Shown: in pieces, positions 39,840-49,108 of the stretch
How positions within the stretch are numbered: the first letter of the stretch is position 1
Layout of the letters: each line of letters opens with the position of its first letter
Assembly: GCF_011174675.1 (NCBI RefSeq)
Contig: NZ_JAANIG010000013.1
Span: 31,048 to 95,047 of the forward strand
Source: Perlabentimonas gracilis
GTDB lineage: Bacteria > Bacteroidota > Bacteroidia > Bacteroidales > Tenuifilaceae
DNA: 64,000 nt
Direction of reading: 5' to 3'
Made by a program: the position numbers and the translations under genes
Notes under the pieces: model-generated
The model's database searches: none
Told to the model about the DNA's origin: nothing
Seen by the model: the letters and a program-made list of their open reading frames with translations, nothing else

Positions 39840-42800
39840 GTGATTTTGTTGATTAGGTCAAGATTTGGAATAATTGTTTGGTTACTCATTTGTTCGTATG
39901 TAACAATTGCTCAACCTCAGTATTTAGGGTATGAGATATTTAGCGAAACAAATGGCTTGCCAAACAACGAGGTTAGGTGTATTCACAAGGACACCAAGGG
40001 CTACATATGGTTTGGAACCATATACGGGCTTGCTAAGTACGATGGTAATAAATTCACTGTTTTCAAGCATCAGTCCGATGCAAATAGTATTTCTGGAGAT
40101 GTTGTAAAAGCACTCTTTGAGGATAGCTACGGAAATATTTTGGTTGGAGCAAATGGTTTATCTATTCTACATCGCGAAACAGGCACATGGCAGAACTATT
40201 TACACGATCCGCGTGATCCCTCGTCAATTAGCAGTCCCAATATCACATCAATTACACAGGAGAATGATAGTATTTACTGGATTATTGCTAGTAATGGGCT
40301 CAACAGGTTTAATCTAAATACAGGCAAGTTCCAGCTACTGAATCTGCAGCTTACCTCTAGGGTAACCGAATCAAAAATACACAACATAATTCCTGGTGAA
40401 AGCCTTACCTTTTCAGTTCTACATACTCTTTACCATTACAGCATAAAAAGCAATAGGGCATCAATAGTTTTTGCCGACGAAGGGTATAGAGAGTTGGAGC
40501 ATTTTGCGGGAAATGTTGTGGGAATTAAAAATTTTGCCGACAATTCTCATCATTTGGTTAGTTTCGATAAAGACCTTAACGAGGAGATTATTCTAAAGCG
40601 CTACGTGGGATCAAGGGGAAAACTATTCCACGATGGCAATCGTTTATATTTTGTTCATAAAAACCAAATTACCGCTTTCGATTCAAGGCTTAATCCTATT
40701 GAAACCCTTATTTTTAAGACCAAATCCGATGATATTACCACGGAGTATCTTAGCGTTATAAAGGAAGAGAATGGTACGTTTTGGTTGGGAACCACAAGCG
40801 GAGCAATAAAGGTTTTGCCAAAGTCATCCTTCCAAATTCTCGATTCGAAAAGTGGACTCCCCAATGAGTATATCCGTGCGCTTACCATCGATTCAAATAA
40901 TAACCTGTGGATTGGGGTAAGGCAGGGCCCAGCGTACAAAATTTCCAATATCGACGATTTTTTGGCAAATCGACTCAAACAGATCGATCCAATAAATTTC
41001 CCCAGTCCAGGAGGCGAAGTTTTTGCAACAAACCATATACTTGAACTCGCGAACGGAAACCTAATATTTGTTACCAACCAAGCTGTTTATCATTACCATA
41101 CAAAGGAACGGCGGTTTACCGATCGGTATTATATTCCTAATAACAGGCAGTATTTTTCAGCCATTGAGATTCCTGGAGGCATTCTGGTTGGATCGCTCGA
41201 GAAGCCAACGCTTTTCAAGCTTAACATAAAAAACGATAGGTTTGAGCGGGACATGAATTTTAGAATAACTAACAAGCCCGACATTGTATACTCAATGTTT
41301 GTTGATCGAACAGGTGAGATTTGGGTAGGAGGCGAGGGGTTGTTCCGTCTAAACCCTCGAGAGAACTTTGCCAACACCATACTCGAGGCCGCAATTCCAC
41401 CTATTAGTGAGGACAACTACTCCAACAACTCCTTTTGGAGCATAACGGATATTGACGACCATCGGCTAGTTGCAGCAACCACAACCAACGGATACTACGT
41501 ATACAACAAGAAAACGAAGGAGTATACTCATTATGGGAAGGCCAACGGACTAACCACCGACTTTCTATGTACTGCGCTAACCGATTCCAGGGGAAATGTT
41601 TGGTTAAGCACAAAGGAGAGTTTAGCACAAGTTGATACGTTAGATTACTCAATTAGAAATTTCAGCATTAAGCAAGGGCAGTATAACAGCGATTTTACTT
41701 TTAAGTGTGGGGTTAGAACACAAGAAAACTACCTGCTCTTTGGAAGCAAGCAGGGCATAATGTTTTTCCACCCCGACAGCGTTACCTCTTCAATTACAGA
41801 AGCTCCCCTATATGTAAACGAGCTTCGGGTTTTCGACAACGTTGTAGGCAGAGAGATATCAAACGGCGACACTATTCTACTGAAGCATAACGAAAACTTT
41901 TTTTCGCTTGAGTTTTCAATGCTCGACTTCAGAAATCCGCAGGATATTGAGTACGAATATCAGCTGGTTAATTACGACAGATCGCCCCGGAGAGTTGCAT
42001 ACAACCACAATGCGGTGAGCTATACCAATGTGCCACCAGGGCACTACGTATTTAGCCTAACAAGCCAAATTCCTTCGGAAGTCAACAGTAAGCAAACCAT
42101 TGAAATAGCACTGGTTGTGCAGCCAGCCTACTACCAAACCCTATGGTTTAGGGTTGGTGTTGCCCTTATCTTGATGATGGGAACACTGTGGATTATATAT
42201 GCTGCTTTTCGTAGAAATGTGCTATATGGAAGGCTACAAAAGATGGAGCTCGATTTGCTTCGTTCACAAATCAATCCACATTTCATTTTCAACACCCTAA
42301 CTTCCATTCAGCATACCATCATGTCGAGCAGCAAGGAGGAGGCTGTTGATACCCTCTCGCGGTTTTCGAGGCTCATGCGTATGTTTTTGGACTATTCCAG
42401 ATTGGATTACATCCCACTGGATAAGGCAATTCAGTTTTACAGCACCTATGTTACAGTACACTCAGTAAACCTCGACGAGGTAATCGACTTTAAAATATCC
42501 GTCGACGGATCAATCGATCAGCAAAAGGTAAAGATTTCGCCAATGCTTATTCAGCCATTCCTCGAGAATGCCATAGTGCACGGCCTTTCGCCTAAAAGTA
42601 AGGATATGAAACTTACACTGGAAATAGCGATGGAAAACCATTGGCTAAGCTGCATAGTGGCTGATAACGGGATTGGCCGCAAAAAGGCTATGGAGATAAA
42701 AGCCAAAAAGGCTAAGGCACATAGCTCGGTGGGCATTGAGATTAGCAGTAAGAGCATACTTCTGCAGCTACAAAAGGGACGGTTTATAGAGGAGTCGTTT

Positions 42801-42878
42801 ACAATTGTTGATAATTACGATAAGCAGGGAAGCCCCACGGGAACAACGGTACATCTTAAAATTCCTTACAGAATATAG
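39840..42878 (+). CDS. LytS-type sensor histidine kinase with Reg_prop beta-propeller
   Basis: 1012 residues. Signal peptide 1-24 (start GTG; the nearby upstream ATG at 39807 runs into a stop). The periplasmic sensor is a two-component propeller (repeats such as NEVRCIHKDTKGYIWFGTIYGLAKYDG) closed by a Y_Y_Y domain (IEYEYQLVNYDRSP...VPPGHYVFSL). One transmembrane helix (VGVALILMMGTLWIIYAAF) precedes a His_kinase domain (LLRSQINPHFIFNTL, phosphoacceptor His814) and a GHKL ATPase (VADNGIGRKKAME). It faces the LytTR regulator gene, leaving 8 bases between stops; the two are the likely partners. Its ligand is unknown. Confidence 0.93.
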   Translation: MILLIRSRFGIIVWLLICSYVTIAQPQYLGYEIFSETNGLPNNEVRCIHKDTKGYIWFGTIYGLAKYDGNKFTVFKHQSDANSISGDVVKALFEDSYGNILVGANGLSILHRETGTWQNYLHDPRDPSSISSPNITSITQENDSIYWIIASNGLNRFNLNTGKFQLLNLQLTSRVTESKIHNIIPGESLTFSVLHTLYHYSIKSNRASIVFADEGYRELEHFAGNVVGIKNFADNSHHLVSFDKDLNEEIILKRYVGSRGKLFHDGNRLYFVHKNQITAFDSRLNPIETLIFKTKSDDITTEYLSVIKEENGTFWLGTTSGAIKVLPKSSFQILDSKSGLPNEYIRALTIDSNNNLWIGVRQGPAYKISNIDDFLANRLKQIDPINFPSPGGEVFATNHILELANGNLIFVTNQAVYHYHTKERRFTDRYYIPNNRQYFSAIEIPGGILVGSLEKPTLFKLNIKNDRFERDMNFRITNKPDIVYSMFVDRTGEIWVGGEGLFRLNPRENFANTILEAAIPPISEDNYSNNSFWSITDIDDHRLVAATTTNGYYVYNKKTKEYTHYGKANGLTTDFLCTALTDSRGNVWLSTKESLAQVDTLDYSIRNFSIKQGQYNSDFTFKCGVRTQENYLLFGSKQGIMFFHPDSVTSSITEAPLYVNELRVFDNVVGREISNGDTILLKHNENFFSLEFSMLDFRNPQDIEYEYQLVNYDRSPRRVAYNHNAVSYTNVPPGHYVFSLTSQIPSEVNSKQTIEIALVVQPAYYQTLWFRVGVALILMMGTLWIIYAAFRRNVLYGRLQKMELDLLRSQINPHFIFNTLTSIQHTIMSSSKEEAVDTLSRFSRLMRMFLDYSRLDYIPLDKAIQFYSTYVTVHSVNLDEVIDFKISVDGSIDQQKVKISPMLIQPFLENAIVHGLSPKSKDMKLTLEIAMENHWLSCIVADNGIGRKKAMEIKAKKAKAHSSVGIEISSKSILLQLQKGRFIEESFTIVDNYDKQGSPTGTTVHLKIPYRI

Positions 42879-42886
42879 CCAATAGG

Positions 42887-43612
42887 CTAGAGCTTAAGGT
42901 GGTTTAGCAGCTCATCCTTTTTGCTTTCGCCTACTTTTACCGTCATACCATTGCTCATGGTGAGGTAGGCCCCGCGTCCCCTGTGGTACTTTGCCACATG
43001 CCTAAGGTTTACCAACGACGATTTGTGCACCCTTACAAAGAGTTTGGGTTTTAGCAATTCCTCGTAGGTCGACAGCCCTTTGGATGAAACAACCTTTTTC
43101 CCGTCCACGGTATGGAACTCGGAGTAGTTGGTATCGGCCTTAACGCAAACAATATCATCAATCATAATAAAAATTAATCCATCGAGGGTGGGGATAAACA
43201 CCCTATCATCGAGAGCATTGCCTTGCTGCTGGTTGCTCTTTTTCCCCTTTAGTTCGAGTTGAGCCTTGGCCTTTCTTACGGCATTCTTAAGTTCCTCAAT
43301 ATCGTAAGGTTTTAGAATGTAATCTACAGCCGAAGCCTTTATGGCCTGCAGCGAGTACTCGCTATATGCCGTGGTAACAATAATCTCAAACTCATCGGTG
43401 TTGGTTCGCCTAAGCACATCGAAACCACTTTCTTCTTGCAGGTTGATATCAAGAAAAACAAGGCTGGGTTTCTCTTGGTAAATTTTCTCCACGGCATCAT
43501 CAACATTGCTGGCAATGCCAACCAGATGCAAATCGGTAAATAGGTTTGTGAGGTATCCCGACAGTAACTGCGCCGATTTTGAGTTATCCTCAACAATTAG
43601 GGTTTTAATCAT
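42887..43612 (-). CDS. LytTR-family response regulator
   Basis: 241 residues from the ATG at 43612 (MIKTLIVEDN, the true receiver start; a longer frame to 43660 has no family match). The receiver has acidic residues at 8-9 and the phosphoacceptor Asp55 (LVFLDINLQ). The C-terminal LytTR DNA-binding domain is complete (FVRVHKSSLVNLRHVAKYHRG). It lies 100 bases downstream of the TonB receptor gene on the same strand and is probably the output of the facing kinase. Confidence 0.94.
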   Translation of the reverse strand: MIKTLIVEDNSKSAQLLSGYLTNLFTDLHLVGIASNVDDAVEKIYQEKPSLVFLDINLQEESGFDVLRRTNTDEFEIIVTTAYSEYSLQAIKASAVDYILKPYDIEELKNAVRKAKAQLELKGKKSNQQQGNALDDRVFIPTLDGLIFIMIDDIVCVKADTNYSEFHTVDGKKVVSSKGLSTYEELLKPKLFVRVHKSSLVNLRHVAKYHRGRGAYLTMSNGMTVKVGESKKDELLNHLKL

Positions 43613-43712
43613 AGGGTGTGAGTAAGTGAATCCGCACAATGCGCTCAAATTTAATACCAAATTGGCTGAGACGCAATAGTGCGGATTATTTAAAGCCCTA
43701 TTCAGAGAGAGG

Positions 43713-46022
43713 CTAATTCACCCCAAAGCTGTAACCGAGGGTGAACAGGAAATAACGACCCGGAGATTGAAGCCCCTTCTTATCAATATATGGATTATCA
43801 AAAATATCGAACACATCCATCGAGAACTTAACGCCATTAAACTCTTTCCAAACCCTAAGATCAAGGGTATTCCATGGTTTAATATGGTGGCTGTTAATGT
43901 CATCGCCCCATTGCTTACCAGTGTAAATCCATATTACACCAAGGTTGGCAATGCGTTCCGATAGTAAGAATACCTCTACTGATGCCTGCTGCTGTGGTAC
44001 TTCAGCCAAACCATATCCTGTAAGGTCAACATCTAACTCTGGGTTAACATCGTACCCCTTGATGGTTGAATGATTAAACGAGAAGTTAGCCCTTGTGTAG
44101 AGCCATTTTGTGGGAGTGAACCTAACTGAGAACTCGCCACCATAAACATCAACAGACGAGATATTCTTGCGCATAACGATGGGGCGAATATCATCGGCGC
44201 CTGCGTCAATTGAGTCGCCTGTTGAAACAAAATACTGAAAATCGCGACCTTGTGAATAGAAGAGCGCTGCATCAAATTTAAGGCTTGAGCCAATTTTGAT
44301 ATTTCCACCAACTTCGTAAGTAACCAGATGCTCGGGTTGGAGATCTGGGTTTGCCAGTTTAAAACCTTTTGATATTCTCCGGGACGAGACCAAATCGTCG
44401 AGTTTTGCAGGCATAAACCCGGAAGATACAGAAATGTATGTGCTAAGCCAGTGGTTAGGAATGTATCGAACCCCCAGCTTGGGGTTAAGGGAGTACCAGC
44501 TATTCTTTCCAAAGTTTGAAGTAGTATCGGAGGCAAAACCCGTGTTGCTGGTGGGGCTTTGTACATCGAGCAGCCCATCGTAGAACGTGGCATAATCAAG
44601 GCGTAATCCACCTAAAATCCGCAGCTTTTTATTTAGAAGAGTTTGCTCGTCCTGTAGAAATATTGCCCCAAAGGTTACCTTTCCGTTGCGCTGAATTATA
44701 TCGGTTGAGGTGCGATAGATATCGATAGCTTCCATATATCCGTGTTTAACATCAACCCCGAACGTTAGGTGGTTGTTGGGGACGATTTTACGCGACATAT
44801 TTGCCCATATACCAACATCGCCCGATTGCTGGTCGGTATGGTAAATCCTATAGTTGTCGCCCGTCTTGTTTAACGATTCGTTTTGCCTATCGTACACTTC
44901 ACGCTGGGCAAAACCATAAATGTCGAACTTAAATTTTTGAATGTATCCATTGTAACCAATGTGTAGCCTGTTAGTGGTGTATGCGTCGTAGCTTCCATCG
45001 GCCAAGTAAACAGCCCGACCAGCCCCCCTTCTATCGGTATAAATATTGGTTCCAACATAGAATGATGTGCTGTCTGTGAATGGTATCAAAGCCTTAATGT
45101 TAACCCCTTTTTCGGTAAGGTAAAGAGGAACATTGGTAGAGTCCCTAATTTCGGGTGGTTCGGCAATGTAGCCATCGCCATCGCGCCAAAAACCACTGGC
45201 CATAATACGAACATCCTGGTTGAATAGGGTGGTGGTTCCTCCAAGGGTAGACTTCACCCCTTTAAAGCCAAATCCACCTGCCTCAGCACCCACAGAGCCA
45301 TAAAATTTTTTGTCGGCCGGCTCCTTGGTTCGGATATTTATTACACCTGCCATGGCATTATTGCCAAAAAGAGCTGATGATGGCCCGTGTACCACCTCAA
45401 TCTGCTCCACAATATCGGGCGAAATGAGACTCCAGTTTATAAATCCGTATGATGTTTTGTTAAGCGGGGTTCCGTCGTAAAGAATGAGCACCCTATTTGA
45501 GCCATCGAGCCCACGCATCGAAACGGATGCGTTTTTAGAGAAAACACCCTTCGATCGATCCACAAAAAGATTGGGAATGGTGCGCAAAAAATTATCGACA
45601 TTGGTGGCTGGGCTAGCATTAATATGTGTGCTATCTATAACTGATACCATGGCCGGCACCTCCCTTGTTGACTGTGGGCTAAGGGTTGCTGTAACCACAA
45701 CCTGATCGATAGGCCAAGGACTTGAGGTAAGGCTCACTTTTGCCAAATCGCCCCACGTTGTAATCACCATTTCTGCTTTGGAGTACCCCACGTGGGTAAA
45801 CTCAAGAGAGAATGGAGGGGATGCGGGGGGGCAGATTCTAAACCTCCCATCCATATCGGTTGAAACGCCTAAGTTTCCACTCTTTAACTTTACTGTTACA
45901 CCCGGCAAGGGTTGTTTGCTTTGCGAATCAATTACCCGCCCTGTTACACAATCCTGTGAAATGGCAGAAACACTAATAATGAAAAGAAAAATAAAGGGTA
46001 TAAATAATTTCGAAAACTTCAT
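43713..46022 (-). CDS. TonB-dependent receptor 1
   Basis: 769 residues. Signal peptide 1-22, a CarboxypepD_reg-like domain (VTGRVIDSQSKQPLPGVTVKL, about 24-105), plug (VPAMVSVIDSTHI... GPSSALFGNNAMAGVINIRTK, about 120-230) and a 22-strand-type barrel ending LFTLGYSFGVN. The barrel contains GFMPAKLDDL and LANPDLQPEHL, equivalent to the FRAP/NPNL boxes of iron/heme and cobalamin receptors. It is clearly paralogous to the receptor at 50058-52358 (shared YFVSTGDSID and VMRKNISSVDVYGGE regions). The partner lipoprotein ends 11 bases upstream. The substrate is not determined. Confidence 0.95.
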   Translation of the reverse strand: MKFSKLFIPFIFLFIISVSAISQDCVTGRVIDSQSKQPLPGVTVKLKSGNLGVSTDMDGRFRICPPASPPFSLEFTHVGYSKAEMVITTWGDLAKVSLTSSPWPIDQVVVTATLSPQSTREVPAMVSVIDSTHINASPATNVDNFLRTIPNLFVDRSKGVFSKNASVSMRGLDGSNRVLILYDGTPLNKTSYGFINWSLISPDIVEQIEVVHGPSSALFGNNAMAGVINIRTKEPADKKFYGSVGAEAGGFGFKGVKSTLGGTTTLFNQDVRIMASGFWRDGDGYIAEPPEIRDSTNVPLYLTEKGVNIKALIPFTDSTSFYVGTNIYTDRRGAGRAVYLADGSYDAYTTNRLHIGYNGYIQKFKFDIYGFAQREVYDRQNESLNKTGDNYRIYHTDQQSGDVGIWANMSRKIVPNNHLTFGVDVKHGYMEAIDIYRTSTDIIQRNGKVTFGAIFLQDEQTLLNKKLRILGGLRLDYATFYDGLLDVQSPTSNTGFASDTTSNFGKNSWYSLNPKLGVRYIPNHWLSTYISVSSGFMPAKLDDLVSSRRISKGFKLANPDLQPEHLVTYEVGGNIKIGSSLKFDAALFYSQGRDFQYFVSTGDSIDAGADDIRPIVMRKNISSVDVYGGEFSVRFTPTKWLYTRANFSFNHSTIKGYDVNPELDVDLTGYGLAEVPQQQASVEVFLLSERIANLGVIWIYTGKQWGDDINSHHIKPWNTLDLRVWKEFNGVKFSMDVFDIFDNPYIDKKGLQSPGRYFLFTLGYSFGVN

Positions 46023-46033
46023 ATCAACAATTC

Positions 46034-46915
46034 TTATGGCTGTATAACGATAGAGATGGTTACACTGCCGTTTTCCTGTCCGTTAATTTCATACACTCTA
46101 AACATTCCAAACTTGTTGCGAGCTTCATCTTTAAACGAAAAGGTGTCGCCCACCTTTAGGTTTTTAGCCTTACGATTACCCGAGGTGTGGTACTCATCAA
46201 CAAGATAAATTACGCTGTTGATAGCCTCAAAATCATCCAAACTCATCGATTTGGAGATAAAGCGAGAGGTATTTCGGGTTGTCCACCCCGAAAGTCCGCT
46301 GATTATGCTATCGTCGATATTTGCTCCGGGAGACGATATGGTGTTCTCGTCGGCATCAATATTATCGAAGTAGTAAAGCAGGTTGATTAGGCTCTGGTTG
46401 TTGGAGGCATCCTGTAGATTTAATGTTGTACCATCGGCCAGGGATACAAAGCTTTTCCCGTTGGTTACGCCCTGAGCATCTAGAACAATATCCTTGTACC
46501 AAATGGGTTCGGTATCTCCTGCCGATTCGTCCAGACTAATTGTTATCTGTAGGGTAGCCTCTTTTCCATCGATATCTCTGATGATAAACTCAACAATCTC
46601 CTCGGGATCGCTGGTTTTAGATAGTACCACATCGCGCTGAAGCAAATCGGTATTTATACCCTCGTCGATTACCCGACTGCCATTGCTGGATACAATAAAG
46701 TTGGTGAGCACGTGAACACCATTACCCTGACACTTTACTTTAAATTTAAGTTCCTGAGCCGGGCCAGCAATGGAACTTCCGGTGATATACCCCTCGGAAG
46801 CCATTAACTCGATGGTAGGAGGTGTGGTATTCTCCTCTTTTTTATCGCATGAAGTAAAAACACCTATGGTGAGAATTAGCAAAAGTAACGCAAACGGATT
46901 GGTAAGTTTGTGCAT
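46034..46915 (-). CDS. Two-domain lipoprotein paired with TonB receptor 1 (paralogue family member 1)
   Basis: 293 residues; lipobox GVFTSCDKK. An Ig-like N-domain (PTIELMASEGYITGS... to about 135) precedes a C-domain with FVSLADGTTLN, WTTRNTSRF and KNLKVGDTFSFKDEARNKFGMFRVYEI. Both domains align by eye with the lipoprotein at 49109-50005, and the C-domain with that at 48425-48997. The family recurs beside TonB receptors in Bacteroidota but I know no function for it. Its position 11 bases before the receptor suggests a surface substrate-binding partner, as HmuY is to HmuR. Confidence 0.85.
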   Translation of the reverse strand: MHKLTNPFALLLLILTIGVFTSCDKKEENTTPPTIELMASEGYITGSSIAGPAQELKFKVKCQGNGVHVLTNFIVSSNGSRVIDEGINTDLLQRDVVLSKTSDPEEIVEFIIRDIDGKEATLQITISLDESAGDTEPIWYKDIVLDAQGVTNGKSFVSLADGTTLNLQDASNNQSLINLLYYFDNIDADENTISSPGANIDDSIISGLSGWTTRNTSRFISKSMSLDDFEAINSVIYLVDEYHTSGNRKAKNLKVGDTFSFKDEARNKFGMFRVYEINGQENGSVTISIVIQP

Positions 46916-46924
46916 AACGACAGG

Positions 46925-46965
46925 TTTTAAAAAGGGCCAAATAGTACTGTAGCCCTTTTTTAGTT
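46925..46965 (-). terminator. Terminator after the ECF-S-like gene
   Basis: On the minus strand AAAAAGGGC (46960-46952) pairs with GCCCTTTTT (46937-46929), ending in a T run, a few bases after the stop of the gene at 46969. Confidence 0.75.
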
Positions 46966-46968
46966 AAA

Positions 46969-47547
46969 CTATTTTTTCTTAACTCTCTTTCTAATTTCCG
47001 ATATTAATCCTACTCCAGCAAACGCGCCAACAAAGCCAAAGGCGATGTGGGTTAGGAAAGGAACGATATACCCATGCTTTAAAAAGCTATTGTATGGGTA
47101 CGACCCTAAAAGCATAAATCCCAACCGGATTGCTGGTATTAGTCCATAGGCCAAACCCCCAAGCAGTGCAACCAAGGGAATCCACTTTCGAAGGGTTGAC
47201 CAACGATACCACGCAAAGTCTATTAGAGCCCCCATAGCCACATATATGTAAGGAAGCATTGGGTCTTTAAAGCCTAGGACAGGAATAAGGGAGGCCAGAA
47301 CCGAACCCGTTACTGCTACAGTAGCCGATAATCTTAAACCCGAAATGTAGCGAGCGCCCATAATAAGGAGCATAAATTCAAGCCCATGCCTACCAGGCAG
47401 ATTCATTGGAAACCTAAACCTTGCGTGCAGCCAAGTTGCTGTAAAACCAACTAAAAGCAAAGCCAATACCTGAAGAGCCAGCGAAAAGCTAGTTGGAAAT
47501 GCTTTTGATGTAGTCCTTGTCTGCGAGTTTGTAGTGGTTGTGCTCAT
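46969..47547 (-). CDS. ECF-S-component-like integral membrane protein
   Basis: 192 residues with five or six hydrophobic segments and a basic C-terminus (EIRKRVKKK). The segment LPGRHGLEFMLLIMGARYISGLRLSATVAVTGSV resembles the small S-components of ECF vitamin/metal importers, but no ECF ATPase or T-component is adjacent, so this is a fold-level guess. The start ATG lies 59 bases inside the upstream TiaS-like gene, so translation is probably coupled. No later Met fits, because the next one falls after the first membrane segment. Confidence 0.6.
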   Translation of the reverse strand: MSTTTTNSQTRTTSKAFPTSFSLALQVLALLLVGFTATWLHARFRFPMNLPGRHGLEFMLLIMGARYISGLRLSATVAVTGSVLASLIPVLGFKDPMLPYIYVAMGALIDFAWYRWSTLRKWIPLVALLGGLAYGLIPAIRLGFMLLGSYPYNSFLKHGYIVPFLTHIAFGFVGAFAGVGLISEIRKRVKKK

Positions 47548-48235
47548 GGATATTTGTATTAGTAATTACTATTGTAGTTTTTCCATTTTTCAATACTGGC
47601 CTAAACCAACCGTTATCAAAACATATGGTAATGTTTGATTCAATGCGCTTTCCGTCTATGCCAATAGCCTCATGTACAGGAACAATTTTTTGCAAATCGA
47701 GTAAGGAGTGAGTCCCCTCAATGGTTCTAATATCAACACCTTTTAGGCTAACGAATCTGCCATCGTTACCCGAAGACCTTAAGCCAACAGCAGCAAGGGC
47801 ACCAATTATGCCATCGTGTGTACCGGTTAAACCAATCAGGCTGATATTGTGTGCTTGAGCCAAATCGGCAGCAAGTTTTTTATTAACTAACTCGGTTTTT
47901 GCCCTGTAACCCCACTCAACAATGGCCAATGGAACATCATCCTCTTCCACCATACATAAACCACAGTCGGAGCCAACAGCGCAAGATTTGATTAGGAATT
48001 CTATCATTGTTTCCCAGAGCAGCTTGGGATTTGATGTGGTAACCTGGATGCAAGCCGAAGAGTTTTGCGACGTATATGGAACGCGGGGGTCGAAAAGCAG
48101 CTGATGGCGCGTAATTCCACCTGGTATACCAAGCCCATTATCGTTAATGAACTTAGCCATTGAACGTGCCAGAAAACCAGTTCCCCGGCTCTCCAAATTG
48201 TCTGTATCGTCAATACCGACTAGATAATTCGTCAT
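47489..48235 (-). CDS. TiaS-like (GIDDTDN) protein lacking the tRNA-binding domains
   Basis: 248 residues from the ATG at 48235. The N-terminus LVGIDDTDNLESRGTGF is the nucleotide-binding start of archaeal TiaS, which makes agmatidine at C34 of tRNA-Ile2. SCAVGSDCGLC matches the cysteine cluster of its kinase-like domain, and LTGTHDGIIGALAAVGL follows. The OB-fold and zinc ribbon of full TiaS (about 420 residues) are absent. Bacteria use TilS for that tRNA, so this is probably an ATP-dependent enzyme with another substrate. The tight link to a small membrane transporter-like gene suggests a role in handling an imported compound. Function unknown. Confidence 0.7.
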   Translation of the reverse strand: MTNYLVGIDDTDNLESRGTGFLARSMAKFINDNGLGIPGGITRHQLLFDPRVPYTSQNSSACIQVTTSNPKLLWETMIEFLIKSCAVGSDCGLCMVEEDDVPLAIVEWGYRAKTELVNKKLAADLAQAHNISLIGLTGTHDGIIGALAAVGLRSSGNDGRFVSLKGVDIRTIEGTHSLLDLQKIVPVHEAIGIDGKRIESNITICFDNGWFRPVLKNGKTTIVITNTNIHEHNHYKLADKDYIKSISN

Positions 48236-48266
48236 CAAAGCCTAAATAAGTTGTATGGCAAAAATA

Positions 48267-48274
48267 CAAATCTA
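48267..48274 (-). promoter_or_regulatory. Bacteroidota -7 box for the TiaS-like operon
   Basis: On the minus strand this reads TAGATTTG, matching TAnnTTTG, 31 bases before the ATG at 48235. Confidence 0.5.
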
Positions 48275-48339
48275 ATTGGGTAGACCACAGCAGACATGCA
48301 ATAATTTGCATAATGTGTTGTAAAATATGTTTTCTGAAG

Positions 48340-48369
48340 TTGTATAGAATTATTTATGCCATATATTTG
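48340..48369 (+). promoter_or_regulatory. Bacteroidota-type promoter for the plus-strand lipoprotein/receptor arm
   Basis: A -33 TTG (48340-48342) and a -7 TATATTTG (48362-48369) are separated by 19 bases, the spacing expected for the Bacteroidota primary sigma factor. The lipoprotein start codon is 56 bases downstream. It is divergent from the TiaS-like promoter about 90 bases away. Confidence 0.6.
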
Positions 48370-48424
48370 TTGGCGATATGCACCACAATACATATTGAGT
48401 TAAAAACAATTAATCGATTCAAAC

Positions 48425-48997
48425 ATGAAAGCAAAACTATTAAGTCTTTTTACAGTTGCACTAGTTGTTGCAGTGGGATTCTCGTCATGCAAAAAGGATG
48501 ACCCAGAAGTACTCCCCAAGGTTGTTACCTTAGGAGCACAAAGCAATACGACCATTTCTGGTTTCTATTCATTTAGCAAGGAAAAAACGTATTCACTCAA
48601 TGAGGCTTCACAAAATCAGGCCGACATTGATCTTTTCTGTTTTTACGAAGAGGGAAATGACATTGCTTTTGGAGGGCCAGCATCAAATATCAAGGGTATT
48701 TTTGGAGGTGAAGACAACGACCCAACCAATTGGACAACACAAAATGAAACCCGTTTTCTTGAGCTACCAGATGTAACCGTTGCCGATTTTGATGCACTTG
48801 AGGACGGTGACGAGGCGATTATGAACTATTACGATGAAAACGAGGGGCGAAGAAAATCGAAGTTGCTTACAAAAGATCAAATTTGGTCAGTTAAAACTCG
48901 TATTGGTAGTGACAATGAGACCTACGTGTTGGTGAAGATTCTTGAAGTAACGGATGGTGAAACCGGTAGCGTAAAGTTTGAATACATTACCAAGTAG
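48425..48997 (+). CDS. Single-domain lipoprotein (paralogue family member 2)
   Basis: 190 residues; lipobox GFSSCKKDD. After a short linker it has only the C-terminal domain of the family: FYSFSKEKTYSLNEASQNQADIDLF, WTTQNETRFLELPDVTVADFDAL, and a final IWSVKTRIGSDNETYVLVKILEV. A faint resemblance to the heme-binding lipoprotein HmuY (FSFSKG...; a final VFFVRGxDG...KVQF) is from memory and unproven. It is first in the plus-strand arm leading to TonB receptor 2. Confidence 0.82.
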   Translation: MKAKLLSLFTVALVVAVGFSSCKKDDPEVLPKVVTLGAQSNTTISGFYSFSKEKTYSLNEASQNQADIDLFCFYEEGNDIAFGGPASNIKGIFGGEDNDPTNWTTQNETRFLELPDVTVADFDALEDGDEAIMNYYDENEGRRKSKLLTKDQIWSVKTRIGSDNETYVLVKILEVTDGETGSVKFEYITK

Positions 48998-49019
48998 TTT
49001 TTCTCTATACTCAACCATT

Positions 49020-49052
49020 AACCCTGAAAGGAAATTCCTGCCTTTCGGGGTT
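49020..49052 (+). terminator. Stem-loop between lipoprotein genes 2 and 3
   Basis: AACCCTGAAAGG (49020-49031) pairs with CCTTTCGGGGTT (49041-49052), a 12-base stem with one G-T pair. The following T tract is poor, so it may attenuate or protect the mRNA rather than terminate fully. Confidence 0.55.
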
Positions 49053-49108
49053 AATACTTTCTAGGTGTTTGAATGTGCCAGATGGACTTTAAAATACACA
49101 ATAGAGCT

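Noticed and set aside
45787..45796. CCCACGTGGG palindrome inside TonB receptor 1, considered as a third parS
   Set aside because: The flanks lack the GTT...AAC part of the ParB site, and it lies inside coding sequence.
47489..48235. Annotating as tRNA-Ile2 agmatinylcytidine synthetase
   Set aside because: The tRNA-binding OB and zinc-ribbon domains are missing, and bacteria modify this tRNA with TilS.
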